Assembly: GCA_039815145.1 (NCBI GenBank)
Contig: JBCBZW010000021.1
Span: 1-61,195, forward strand
Direction: 5' to 3'
Source: Pseudomonadota bacterium
GTDB lineage: Bacteria; Pseudomonadota; Gammaproteobacteria; Steroidobacterales; JBCBZW01
Length of the DNA stretch: 61,195 nt
Below, piece after piece: positions 42,597 through 52,663 of this stretch. Below the pieces are notes generated by a model. It was not told the origin of the DNA, made no database searches, and was given only the letters and a program-made list of their open reading frames with translations. Every line of letters begins with the position of its first letter. Within the stretch, counting starts at the first letter, position 1. The translations under genes and the position numbers were made by a program.

Positions 42597-42956
42597 CTAG
42601 AAGCCGTATCCCAGGGTGCGGATTTCGGCCACGGCCCCGCCCTCGAGGCGAACCTGGCGCATCAGTCGGCGCGGACCGAAGTTGTAGGTCCACACCTCCA
42701 CGCTCACCGGGTTCAACGGGGAGGCGAAGGGGGCGTAGAAGCGGTCGCCGAACACGGTGGCACCGGGTACGAGGAGCGCGGGAAACCGTTCGATGGTCGC
42801 CGGTTCGCCACATTCCTTCAGCACTTCGATCTGGTGATCGCCGACGCTCACCACGGCCTGGCCGCAGCGCATGGCGTTGCCGTAGGCCGTCTGGCCCGCC
42901 AGTAAGAGCCCGGCGCCAAGCCAGGCCAGGAAGGTTGATCGTGGCATCTTGCCCAT
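42597..42956 (-). CDS. Exported DUF2845 protein
   Basis: 119-residue protein with a signal peptide (PRSTFLAWLGAGLLLAGQTAYG) and the DUF2845 pattern MRCGQAVVSVGDHQIEVLKECGEPA...EVWTYNFGPRRLMRQVRLEGG. The two cysteines may form a disulfide. The function of the family is unknown; the periplasm is the likely location. AGGAGC before the ATG at 42956 decides this start over a frame opening at 43130, which would cross the divergent promoter region. Confidence 0.82.
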   Translation of the reverse strand: MGKMPRSTFLAWLGAGLLLAGQTAYGNAMRCGQAVVSVGDHQIEVLKECGEPATIERFPALLVPGATVFGDRFYAPFASPLNPVSVEVWTYNFGPRRLMRQVRLEGGAVAEIRTLGYGF

Positions 42957-43048
42957 GAGGTGCTCCTGCGCTACCGCGGACGCCGCCGGCTGGGCGGGCC
43001 GCTCACCGTCATTGTCGCCGGCGCTCCTGAACAGCATCTTAACTCGCG

Positions 43049-43083
43049 TACAATCAGGATTAGCCCCCGCGCCTGCGGGGGCT
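43049..43083 (+). promoter_or_regulatory. Candidate promoter and leader hairpin of the acyltransferase operon
   Basis: TACAAT at 43049-43054 is one base from the sigma-70 -10 consensus; a weak -35 (CTGAAC, 43027-43032) precedes it by 16 bases. AGCCCCCGC (43062-43070) and GCGGGGGCT (43075-43083) form a perfect nine-base hairpin just upstream of the ribosome site GGGAG and ATG 43111. The hairpin would lie at or near the start of the mRNA. Confidence 0.4.
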
Positions 43084-43110
43084 GCTTGATCTACCCATGG
43101 GAGTTCCTGC

Positions 43111-43986
43111 ATGAGCACCGAGCTGCGCAAGGGCCACGCGCCCGGTGATGCGCCCCCGCCGCCACTGCCGCGAAAGCCCGTGGAGGTACTGGAGCGCCTG
43201 CTCGTTCCGGAGGATCTCGAGGCGGCGCTCGCCCGCTTGGATCGACCCAGCGGCTCCTACGATTACGACCCCTGGGGCCTCTCCATCGAGCGCTCCAAAC
43301 TGTTCGTCGGCCTGGTCAAGCGCCTGTACGATAACTACTTCCGGGTCACGGCCCATGGCCTGGAGAACGTGCCCGCCAAGGGGCGCGCCCTGATCATCGC
43401 CAACCACTCGGGGCAGCTGCCGATCGACGCCACCCTGATGGCCATGGCGATGCTCACCAGCCCCTACGCGCCGCGCGCCCCCCGCGCCATGATCGAGCGC
43501 TTCTTCCCGAAAGTGCCCTTCGTCGGCAACCTGCTGAACCGCGTGGGGGCGGTGATCGGCGATCCCCTCAACTGCTCGCGCATGCTCGAGAACGAGGAGG
43601 CGATCATCGTCTTCCCGGAAGGCGTACGCGGTTCGGGCAAGCTCTACCGCGACCGCTATCAGCTGCAGCGCTTCGGGGCCGGCTTCATGCATCTGGCGAT
43701 GGAGCATCGCGCGCCGATCGTGCCCGTGGGGGTGGTGGGCTGCGAGGAGACCATGCCGTCGCTCGCGGACATCAAACCGATCTCCCGCCTGCTCGGTCTG
43801 CCGTACTTCCCGCTCACCACCCTCGTGCCCCTGCCGGCACGGGTCAGCCTCTACTTCGGCGAACCGATGGAGTTCGCCGGCGAGGTGACGAGCGAGGCGG
43901 ACGTGGTGGCGCGGGTGGATCAGGTGAAGGACGCGATACGTGGCCTGATCGCTCGGGGCTTGTCCGAGCGCGAGAGCATTTTCTGA
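43111..43986 (+). CDS. PlsC-like lysophospholipid acyltransferase family protein
   Basis: 291-residue acyltransferase with the HxxxxD motif in IANHSGQLPIDATL, the acceptor-binding FPEGVRGSGK and VPVGVVGCEE block. It probably acylates a glycerolipid or related acceptor at the membrane surface, although no strong TM is seen. It is the first gene of an apparent operon with the epimerase, MATE and hydrolase genes (gaps of 16-24 bases). Confidence 0.85.
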   Translation: MSTELRKGHAPGDAPPPPLPRKPVEVLERLLVPEDLEAALARLDRPSGSYDYDPWGLSIERSKLFVGLVKRLYDNYFRVTAHGLENVPAKGRALIIANHSGQLPIDATLMAMAMLTSPYAPRAPRAMIERFFPKVPFVGNLLNRVGAVIGDPLNCSRMLENEEAIIVFPEGVRGSGKLYRDRYQLQRFGAGFMHLAMEHRAPIVPVGVVGCEETMPSLADIKPISRLLGLPYFPLTTLVPLPARVSLYFGEPMEFAGEVTSEADVVARVDQVKDAIRGLIARGLSERESIF

Positions 43987-44002
43987 AGGAATTTGTGTGT
44001 AG

Positions 44003-44980
44003 ATGAGCCAAGAGCAGGACGCATCAGTAGCGAGCGGAAGCAGCAGCGCCCGCCGTCCCACCGTGCTGGTCACCGGTGCCGCGGGCACCTTGGCTCGCCA
44101 GGTGATCCGCGGGTTGAAGGCGGACCACGAGGTGGTGGCGGTGGACTTCCGCTACGCCGCTCGCCTGGGGCCGCGGGTGCCCAGCTACAAGGTGGACGTG
44201 ACCAAGCGCGGCTTCGAGGACGTCTTCCGCAAGCACGATATCGACGGCATCGTGCACATCGGCCGCATCGGTGAGGACTCCAGCCGCGAGAGCCGCTACA
44301 ACGCGAACGTGCTGGGGTCGCGCCGCATGTTCGACCTGGCCCTGAACTACGGGGTTCGCAAGGTGGTGGTGCTCTCCACCTTCTACGTGTATGGCGCCGA
44401 CGCCTACAACCCGGCGCTGCTCGATGAGGCCTCGCCCCTGAAGGCGTCCAACCTCACCATGGACCTGGTGGACAGCGTCGAACTCGAGAACCTCGCCAAC
44501 ATCTACCTGTGGCGCTACCCCGAGCTCGACATGACCATCCTGCGCCCTTGCCACATCGCCGGGCCCGGTGTGCGAAACACTATGAGCCTTTTGTTGTCAC
44601 AGCCCATGGCGCCCTTCCTGGTGGGCTTCTCGCCGATGATGCAGTTTCTGCACGTCGACGACATGGCGCGGGCCGTGGAGATGGCCTTTCGCCATCGCGG
44701 CCGCGGCATCTACAACGTCGCCCCCCAGGACTGGCTGCCCTATCAGGATGTGCTGCGAGAGTGCGGGTGCCTCGGCTTACCCGTGCCCTCGCTCCCGCCA
44801 AATGTGCCTGCGACCCTGTCGCGCCTGATGCGGTGGAAGGCCTTCCCCAGCTTTCTGGTGGACTACTTCAAGTACCCGGTGGTGATCGATGGCGCCTTGT
44901 TCCGCAAGACCTTCGGCTTTGAGCCGGAACACTCTATGGCTGCCGTGTTCGAGCACTACCGGCACAAGAAGAAGCGTTAG
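44003..44980 (+). CDS. NAD-dependent epimerase/dehydratase (extended SDR)
   Basis: 325-residue extended short-chain dehydrogenase. The Rossmann motif VTGAAGTLARQVIRGL is near residue 18. The central region includes VVVLSTFYVYGADAYNP and an NADB-type ILRPCHIAGPG segment. The family epimerises or reduces nucleotide sugars or related compounds; the substrate is unknown. The canonical YxxxK motif is not obvious. It is followed after 24 bases by the MATE gene. Confidence 0.82.
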   Translation: MSQEQDASVASGSSSARRPTVLVTGAAGTLARQVIRGLKADHEVVAVDFRYAARLGPRVPSYKVDVTKRGFEDVFRKHDIDGIVHIGRIGEDSSRESRYNANVLGSRRMFDLALNYGVRKVVVLSTFYVYGADAYNPALLDEASPLKASNLTMDLVDSVELENLANIYLWRYPELDMTILRPCHIAGPGVRNTMSLLLSQPMAPFLVGFSPMMQFLHVDDMARAVEMAFRHRGRGIYNVAPQDWLPYQDVLRECGCLGLPVPSLPPNVPATLSRLMRWKAFPSFLVDYFKYPVVIDGALFRKTFGFEPEHSMAAVFEHYRHKKKR

Positions 44981-45004
44981 TCGCGCGAGCGGAACCAACC
45001 CCTA

Positions 45005-46342
45005 GTGCAGCGCTTGCATCGGATCCTGGGCCTCGCCTTGCCGATCATCGGCGGCATGGTGTCGCAGAACGTCCTCAATCTCGTGGACACGGCGATGGTC
45101 GGTCGCCTGCCCGACCCGGCGGCGGCCCTGGGCGCCGTAGGGATCGGCGGCTTCGCCAACTTCGCGGCGATGGCCGTGTTGCTTGGCCTGTCCACCGGGG
45201 TGCAGGCCACGGCGGCGCGGCGCAAGGGCGAGGGCAAGTGCGATGAGATGGCGCGCCCCCTGAACGCGGGGTTGGCGATCGCCGCGGTGGCGGCGCCGGT
45301 GCTGTCCGTCATCCTCTGCCTGCTGACGCCATGGATCTACCCCTTTCTGGTGGAAGATCCCGCCGTGATCGCCCTCGGCGTGCCCTACCTGCAGATCCGC
45401 CTGCTGTCCATGGTGTTCGTGGCGATGAACTTCGCCTTCCGCGGCTACTGGAACGCCGTGGACATGGCGCGCGTGTACATGACCACGTTGGTGGTGATGC
45501 ATGCGGTCAACATCGCGCTTAACTACGTGTTCATCTTCGGCCATTTCGGTGCGCCGCAGCTCGGCGTGGCCGGCGCGGGGCTGGCCTCCGCGATCTCCAC
45601 CGTCGTCGGCACCAGCGTGTACGCCTACATGGGGTCGCGCCTGGCGCGGGGTGCCGGCTTCCTGCGCTTCAAGCCGAGCTGGGTGGAGGTGCGGCGTCTG
45701 ATCAGCCTGTCCCTGCCGAACAGCGTGCAACAGCTGGCCTTCTCGAGCGGCATGCTGGCCACCTTTGTCATCATCGCTCGCCTCGGTACCGTCGAACTCG
45801 GGGCGGCGAACATTCTCATTAATGTGATGTTGGTGGCCCTGCTGCCGGGGATGGGCTTTGGCCTTGCCTCCGCCACCCTGGTGGGGCAGGCCCTCGGGCG
45901 CAACGATGCGGCCGACGCCGAACGCTGGGGCTGGGACGTATGTCGGGTCAGTGCCGCCGTCCTCACCCTGCTGGCAATTCCCATGTGGGTGGCCCCGCAG
46001 ATGATCATCAGCCTGTTCCTGAGTGCCCAGCAGGCCGGTGGCGATGCCATCGTTGAGGCGGCAACCTTCCCCATGCGCCTCGTCGGCCTCTCGATGACCG
46101 TGGAGGCGGCCGGTATGGTGTTCATGCACTCGTTGCTCGGCGCGGGCGACACGCGGCGGGTGATGAAGGTGGCCGTACTCATGCAGTGGGGCGTCTTCCT
46201 GCCGGTCGCCTGGCTCATCGGGCCGGTGCTGGGCGGTGGACTGACAGCCGTCTGGTTCGCGCAGATCGCCTATCGCGGCGTGCAAGCCGGGGTCTTCGCC
46301 AAGTACTGGACCGATCGTCGCTGGTCGGCCGTGAACGTCTAG
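45005..46342 (+). CDS. MATE family efflux transporter
   Basis: 445-residue, twelve-TM multidrug and toxin extrusion antiporter (PIIGGMVSQNVLNLVDTAMVGRLPDPAAALGAVGIGG at the N-terminus is typical of the MATE/DinF type). It exports organic cations or related compounds with Na+ or H+. The start is a GTG. It is the third gene of the acyltransferase-epimerase operon. The cargo cannot be predicted. Confidence 0.92.
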   Translation: MQRLHRILGLALPIIGGMVSQNVLNLVDTAMVGRLPDPAAALGAVGIGGFANFAAMAVLLGLSTGVQATAARRKGEGKCDEMARPLNAGLAIAAVAAPVLSVILCLLTPWIYPFLVEDPAVIALGVPYLQIRLLSMVFVAMNFAFRGYWNAVDMARVYMTTLVVMHAVNIALNYVFIFGHFGAPQLGVAGAGLASAISTVVGTSVYAYMGSRLARGAGFLRFKPSWVEVRRLISLSLPNSVQQLAFSSGMLATFVIIARLGTVELGAANILINVMLVALLPGMGFGLASATLVGQALGRNDAADAERWGWDVCRVSAAVLTLLAIPMWVAPQMIISLFLSAQQAGGDAIVEAATFPMRLVGLSMTVEAAGMVFMHSLLGAGDTRRVMKVAVLMQWGVFLPVAWLIGPVLGGGLTAVWFAQIAYRGVQAGVFAKYWTDRRWSAVNV

Positions 46343-46358
46343 GACGGAGGGGGATCGC

Positions 46359-47246
46359 GTGGTAGACGGCCTTTCACAGTGGCACGCGGCGGGCGCTCGC
46401 GTGGAGCTCATGGGCGAGCGAGTGTTCTACCGTGATTCGAATCCCGACGGCGCCGAGGGGCTGCCGAGCCTGCTCCTCCTGCACGGCTTTCCTACCGCCT
46501 CCTGGGACTGGCGCTTCGTCTGGTCCGCCCTGGGCCGTCACTACCGCCTGATCGCGCCTGATTTTCCCGGCTTCGGCTTCTCGGCCAAGCCCGTACGCGC
46601 CTACACGATCCAGGGCCAGGCGGACGTGGCGGCTGCGCTGCTCGACAGGCTTGGGATTCAACGCGCGACCGTCCTCGCCCACGACTACGGCGACTCGGTG
46701 GCACAGGAACTGCTCGCCCGTGCCGCCTCGGGCATCGGCGCGTCGCCCGCCCTGGACGCCGTGTGCTTCTTGAACGGGGGCCTCTTCCCGGAGGCGCAGC
46801 GACCCTTGCGGATTCAACAGGTGTTGGCCGGTCCCGCCGGGCCCTGGTTGGTACACCTCGTGGACAAGCGCCGCGCGATGGCCAGCCTGCGGTCGGTGTT
46901 CGGCGAGGGCACGCGCCCGTCCGAGGGCGACCTCGAGTCCTACTGGACGCTGCTCACCCGCGAGCGAGGCCTGCGCATCGTGCCGGCGATTCTTGGGTAT
47001 CTGGCTCAGCGCCGCGAGTATCGCGAGCGCTGGGTGAACGGGCTTGCGGTGGCCGATGTGCCCCTGCGCTTCGTGGTCGGCATGCGTGATCCGGTCTCCG
47101 GGGCCCCGATGGCTAGCCGTTACCGTGAACTCGTGGCCCGAGCAGATGTCATCGAGATTGAGAGCGTTGGGCACTACCCCCAGTGCGAGTCGCCGGATGC
47201 GGTGATCGACGCGATGCTGGCGTTCGCCCCCGGCGCAGCGGTTTGA
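46359..47246 (+). CDS. Alpha/beta hydrolase, haloalkane dehalogenase/epoxide hydrolase-like
   Basis: 295-residue cytoplasmic hydrolase. It has oxyanion LLLHGFPTASWDWRFVW and nucleophile segment VLAHDYGDSVAQELLAR, where Asp lies in the haloalkane dehalogenase/epoxide hydrolase position (HDYGDS), acid in VGMRDPVSG and His in VGHYPQCESPDAV. An Asp nucleophile favours dehalogenase or epoxide hydrolase activity. The start is GTG 16 bases after the MATE gene. Confidence 0.82.
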   Translation: MVDGLSQWHAAGARVELMGERVFYRDSNPDGAEGLPSLLLLHGFPTASWDWRFVWSALGRHYRLIAPDFPGFGFSAKPVRAYTIQGQADVAAALLDRLGIQRATVLAHDYGDSVAQELLARAASGIGASPALDAVCFLNGGLFPEAQRPLRIQQVLAGPAGPWLVHLVDKRRAMASLRSVFGEGTRPSEGDLESYWTLLTRERGLRIVPAILGYLAQRREYRERWVNGLAVADVPLRFVVGMRDPVSGAPMASRYRELVARADVIEIESVGHYPQCESPDAVIDAMLAFAPGAAV

Positions 47247-47423
47247 GTGCCGTTCGCGGGCGGCTGAACGTGCGTTCTGCGACGCCCGACAGGGTTGCCG
47301 CCTCAGTACTCGCTGTCACCCGGTTCACGACTCCCTGACGGGCGGTCGCGCCACCGGCCCCTTGTTGTAGACTCGACGGCTTTGGCTTGCCTCACCGCAC
47401 CCACAGAAGGAAAGCACGCGCGC

Positions 47424-48388
<965 letters not shown>

Positions 48389-48392
<4 letters not shown>

Positions 48393-49393
48393 CATCGTCT
48401 GCCTCGACCGCGCCAAGTGACCTCGCCTCGCGGCGCGAGCGTCTCTCCGCCGAGGCGTTGGCCGACGCCGTGGACGCCGGCGTTCGGGTGAGCACGCAGG
48501 AGCTCGTGCGCCTGCGCCACGCGGCGGGCAACCTGCCCCTGAACGCTATGCGCATCCGCGCGGCCGCTGCTGACACCCGTGCTTCGCCCTTCAAGGGGCG
48601 GGGTATGGAGTTTGAGGAATCGCGGCCCTATCAGCCGGGCGACGATCTGCGCAGCCTTGATTGGCGGGTGATGGCCCGCACCGGCAAGCCTTACACCAAG
48701 CTCTTTCGTGAGGAGCGCGAGCGTCCGGTGCTGCTCTGGGTGGATCTGCGCCGAAGCATGTTGTTCGCCACGCGGGGGGCCTTCAAGGCGGTGCTCGCGG
48801 CGCGTCTCGCCGCTGCCGTCGGTTGGTCCGCCCTGCGCCAGGGCGATCGGGTGGGAGGCTTGGTCTTCTGCGACAACAGCCACGACGAGGTGCGACCCTC
48901 GCGCGGCAAGGGGTCGGTCATGCGCCTGATCGACACCCTGAGCCATCACAGTGGCTGGTCCGCCGACCTCGATGCCACGCCCGTTGATCTCGAGGCCGCC
49001 GCTGCGCGCCTGCGCCGCGTCGCGCGCCCGGGGAGCCTAATATTTTTGCTGAGTGATTTCTACGGCCTGACGGACATGGCAGCGGCCCACCTGCAACGCA
49101 CGGCGGCCCATTGCGATGTGGTGCAGGTGCAGTTCTACGATCCCCTGGAACGTGAGCTGCCGGATCCTGGCTTGTATCGGCTGCAGAGCGGTGGCGAGAC
49201 GCTCACCCTCGATACGGCCGACGGCTCGCGCCGCCGTGAGTACCAGACACGTTTCGACGCCCACTGCGGGCAGGTGGAGGAACTCGCCCGTCGCCTGGCG
49301 ATTTCCTCCATGCGTTGCGCGACGGACGACGACCCCATCGAGGTGGTCCGCAGCGGCTTAGGGCTGCGCGCGGGCGGGGGCGTGAGCGGATGA
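48389..49393 (+). CDS. DUF58 domain protein
   Basis: 334-residue cytoplasmic protein with the DUF58 signature FKGRGMEFEESRPYQPGDDLRSLDWRVMAR and a following vWA-like fold (LLWVDLRRSMLFAT, with partial MIDAS). DUF58 proteins are obligate companions of MoxR and Bat proteins. The GTG start overlaps the moxR stop. The end overlaps the next gene as ATGA. Confidence 0.92.
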
Positions 49394-49869
49394 CCGATCC
49401 GGCGGACCTCGACCTGCGCGACATTCACCTGCCGCCCGAGCTGCCCTGGTGGCCACCCGCGATCGGTTGGTGGCTGCTGGCCTTGGCCCTGATCGTGGGG
49501 GCGGTGATCCTCGCCGTCCGCTGGCATCACTATCAGGCCGAGCGCGTCCGGCGCCTGGCCCTGGCGGAGCTGGATGCCCTCGGCGAACGTTGCGCGAGTA
49601 CACCTCAGCGATTGCCCGCAGAGCTCTCCACGTGGCTGCGTCGCGTCGCCCTGTCCGTGGGCGCACGGCGTGAGCTGGCGGGCCTGACGGGGCAAGCCTG
49701 GCTCGCCGCGCTCGAGCGCTTGAGTCCACGGTCGCGCCTGACGCGCGAGTTTCCCGCCCTGTTGGTCGAGGGCCCCTACGCGGGCAGCGCGCCCGCGTCG
49801 GAGGAAGAGCTGCAAGCGCTGTTGGCCGCCTGCCGGGAGTGGACCGCGAAGCTGGAGCTGCGGTCTTGA
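49390..49869 (+). CDS. DUF4381 membrane protein
   Basis: 159-residue protein with one TM (PAIGWWLLALALIVGAVILAV, about residues 20-40) after the conserved LRDIHLPPELPWWPP and a cytoplasmic or periplasmic helical domain. DUF4381 is typical of Bat operons. It overlaps both neighbours (ATGA with the gene before, TTGA with the gene after). Confidence 0.87.
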   Translation: MTDPADLDLRDIHLPPELPWWPPAIGWWLLALALIVGAVILAVRWHHYQAERVRRLALAELDALGERCASTPQRLPAELSTWLRRVALSVGARRELAGLTGQAWLAALERLSPRSRLTREFPALLVEGPYAGSAPASEEELQALLAACREWTAKLELRS

Positions 49870-50843
49870 TCAGCTTCGAATGGCCCCTGCTATGGCTCGC
49901 GCTGCCGCTGCCGCTGCTGGTGCGCTGGTTGGCACCGCCCGCCAACGTCAGCCAGCAGACCGCTCTGCGCGTGCCCTCGCTCACCCCGTTCCAGTCGCTC
50001 GGCGGCGGCGGGGCAGGGGTGGCGAACCTGCGCTCTTGGCCGCTGCTGGTGGCCGCCCTCGCATGGACCCTGCTGGTGGGCGCCTCGGCGCGACCGATCT
50101 GGCAGGGCGAGGCGATCTCCCTGCCGGTGAGCGGGCGCGACCTGATGATGGCCGTCGATATCTCCGGCAGCATGCAGAATCGCGACTTCCGCCTCGGCGG
50201 GCGCATGGTCGATCGCCTCGAGGCAACCAAGACCGTTGCCTCTGAGTTCATCATCCGTCGCGAAGGCGATCGGATCGGGTTAGTGCTGTTCGGGCGCCAG
50301 GCCTACCTACAGACACCGTTGACCTTCGATCGGGAGACCGTGAAGACGCTACTGGAGGAGGCCGAGGTGGGCTTCGCCGGCAAGGAGACGGCGATCGGCG
50401 ATGCGATCGGCCTCTCCTTGAAGCGCCTGCGCCGAGATGCCGGCGACGACCGCGTGCTGATCCTGCTCACCGACGGCGCCAACACGGCGGGCGAACTCGA
50501 TCCCCTCAAGGCAGCCGAGCTCGCCGCGAGCGAGGGTCTGCGTATCTACACGATCGGCATCGGGGCGGCGGGCCGTGCCTCGCCCTTCACCCTGCGCATG
50601 TTGCCAGGATCCGAGCTCGATGAGTCCACCCTGATCAGCATCGCCGAGACAACGGGCGGCCAGTACTTCCGCGCCCACGATACGGCGGAGCTGGCGCGCA
50701 TCTACGCCTACCTCGACGAGCTCGAGAAGGTGGAGCAGGACGTGGGTGGTTTCCGACCGCGCCATGCGCTGTTCGCCTGGCCCCTGGCGGGCGCGCTTGG
50801 TTTGAGTGGTCTGTTGGCCTGGCTACGGTTTCGGTTAGCCTAG
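49866..50843 (+). CDS. batA: BatA-like vWA membrane protein
   Basis: 325-residue protein with an N-terminal TM (ISFEWPLLWLALPLPLLVRWL), a second TM, and a vWA domain with MIDAS motif DISGS in LMMAVDISGSMQNRDF, ITEDGANTAG-like LLTDGANTAGELDP, then a C-terminal TM. The start is TTG, overlapping the DUF4381 stop. It belongs to the BatA family of aerotolerance operons, which assemble with BatB and BatD in the inner membrane. Confidence 0.9.
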   Translation: MISFEWPLLWLALPLPLLVRWLAPPANVSQQTALRVPSLTPFQSLGGGGAGVANLRSWPLLVAALAWTLLVGASARPIWQGEAISLPVSGRDLMMAVDISGSMQNRDFRLGGRMVDRLEATKTVASEFIIRREGDRIGLVLFGRQAYLQTPLTFDRETVKTLLEEAEVGFAGKETAIGDAIGLSLKRLRRDAGDDRVLILLTDGANTAGELDPLKAAELAASEGLRIYTIGIGAAGRASPFTLRMLPGSELDESTLISIAETTGGQYFRAHDTAELARIYAYLDELEKVEQDVGGFRPRHALFAWPLAGALGLSGLLAWLRFRLA

Positions 50844-50845
50844 CG

Positions 50846-52663
50846 ATGGAGCACTTTCACTTTCTCCGGCCGCTGTGGTTTCTCGCCCTTATCGCGCTGC
50901 CCCTGCTCCACCATGTGCTGCGCAACGGGGCGCTCCTGTCGAGTGCGTGGGCGCGCATCGTCGACTCCAAGCTGCTGCCCTATCTTCTGGCCGACGGGGC
51001 GAGCGCCTCGGGGCGCCGGGCCTGGGTGCTGCGTTGGTTGCCGCTGGTGGCGTTCTTCCTCGCCGTGGTCGCCCTGGCGGGGCCGGCCTGGCGAGAGCTG
51101 CCGCAGCCCGTGTTGCGCGACCAGTCCTCCCTGGTGATCGCCTTCGATCTCTCCCAGTCGATGAATGCGACGGACCTCACCCCGTCTCGCTTGGAGCGCG
51201 CCCGGCTCAAGGTGATCGACTTGCTCGATGGCCGCGAGGACGGGCAAACGGCACTGATCGCCTTCGCCGGCCTGCCCTTCATCGTCAGTCCCCTGACCTC
51301 CGATGCGGCGACGATCCAATCGCTGGTGCCCGTGCTCGAACCGGACATCATGCCCTCGGGGGGCAGTCGCGCCGACCGTGCGCTGCGCTTGGCGGGCGAG
51401 CTGATCGATGGTGGCGGCGACGGCAACGGCAACATCCTGTTGATCACCGACAACGCCATGGCGCGCGACGTGGAGGTGGCCCGAGCGCTCGCCGAACGCG
51501 GCATCCGAACGTCGGTGATGGGCGTGGGCACGCGCGAGGGGGCGCCGGTGCGCGTGAGCAACGGCGCGCTGCTCAAGGACGCCCAGGGCCGCATCGTCCA
51601 CACCCGCCTCGAGGAAGACCTGCTGCGCGACATCGCCGCGGCGGGCGGTGGTCGCTACACGCGAATGAGCATCGACGATGCGGACCTCGACCGCCTGGGC
51701 GACGCGCTCGCCAGCGGCGGTCAATTCGAGAACGAGGATGCGATGAGCACGGACATTTGGCGAGAAGAGGGGCCCTGGCTGCTCCTGCCGCTGTTGCCCC
51801 TGGCCGCGCTGGTGTTTCGCCGCGGGGCCCTGGTGGTGTTGTTAGGTCTAGTGCTGTTGCCTGCGCCGCGCCCGGCCTACGCCTTCGAGTGGTCCTCCCT
51901 GTGGAGCCGCGATGACCAGCGCGGCCGCCAGGCGCTCGAGCAGGAACGCTACGACGAGGCGGGCGAACTCCTCGCCGATCCCGAGTGGAAGGCGGCCGCC
52001 TACTACCGTGGCGAGCGCTTCGAGGAAAGTGCGGGCCTGCTCGAGTCGCAGGAGGGGATTCGCGCCCTCTACAACCGCGGCACGGCGGTGGCGCGCGATG
52101 GTGATTACCGCAGCGCCATCGAGCTCTATCGCGAATTGTTGGAGCGAGATCCGGAACACGCCGACGCCCAGCACAACCTCGAGGTGCTACTCGACGAGTT
52201 GGAGCGCCAACAAGAGGAGGGCGAGGGCGAGCAGGGCGAAGAGGGCCAACAGCCACCGCAGGACAGCGACACCCAGGGCGCCCAAGGGCAGCAGGGCAGC
52301 GGCCAGGATCCGTCCTCGCGCCAGCCCCAGGGCGGCGGTAGCGGCGGCGATGATCAGGAGCAGATGGCCGATCAGCAGGAGCGCGGCGACAAGATGACGC
52401 GCGAGGAGATCGAAGCCGAAGCGGAGCGCCGCGCCGCCCAGGAACTCCCCGACGATTCCGAAGGCGAGGCGCAGGAAGAGCGCATGGCACAGGTGGGCGA
52501 GCCGAGCGACACCAGCGGTGAGGAGCGCGAGCAGCAGGCTGCGGTGGAGCAATGGCTGCGGCGTATCCCGGACGATCCGGGTGGCCTGCTTCGGCGCAAG
52601 TTTGTGTACGAGCTACAGCGCCGTCGCCAGCAAGGCGAGGTGAGTGAGGAAGATCCATGGTAG
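50846..52663 (+). CDS. BatB-BatC fusion (vWA plus TPR protein)
   Basis: 605-residue protein. The BatB part has N-terminal TMs and a vWA domain with MIDAS DLSQS (IAFDLSQSMNATD) up to about residue 310, with two further TM segments to about 350. The BatC part starts near FEWSSLWSRDDQRGRQALEQ and has TPR units (LYNRGTAVARDGDYRSAIELYRELLERDPEHADAQ). It ends in a Gln/Glu/Gly-rich low-complexity stretch and the compact motif WLRRIPDDPGGLLRRKF. In other organisms batB and batC are separate genes. It overlaps batD by seven bases. Confidence 0.88.
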   Translation: MEHFHFLRPLWFLALIALPLLHHVLRNGALLSSAWARIVDSKLLPYLLADGASASGRRAWVLRWLPLVAFFLAVVALAGPAWRELPQPVLRDQSSLVIAFDLSQSMNATDLTPSRLERARLKVIDLLDGREDGQTALIAFAGLPFIVSPLTSDAATIQSLVPVLEPDIMPSGGSRADRALRLAGELIDGGGDGNGNILLITDNAMARDVEVARALAERGIRTSVMGVGTREGAPVRVSNGALLKDAQGRIVHTRLEEDLLRDIAAAGGGRYTRMSIDDADLDRLGDALASGGQFENEDAMSTDIWREEGPWLLLPLLPLAALVFRRGALVVLLGLVLLPAPRPAYAFEWSSLWSRDDQRGRQALEQERYDEAGELLADPEWKAAAYYRGERFEESAGLLESQEGIRALYNRGTAVARDGDYRSAIELYRELLERDPEHADAQHNLEVLLDELERQQEEGEGEQGEEGQQPPQDSDTQGAQGQQGSGQDPSSRQPQGGGSGGDDQEQMADQQERGDKMTREEIEAEAERRAAQELPDDSEGEAQEERMAQVGEPSDTSGEEREQQAAVEQWLRRIPDDPGGLLRRKFVYELQRRRQQGEVSEEDPW

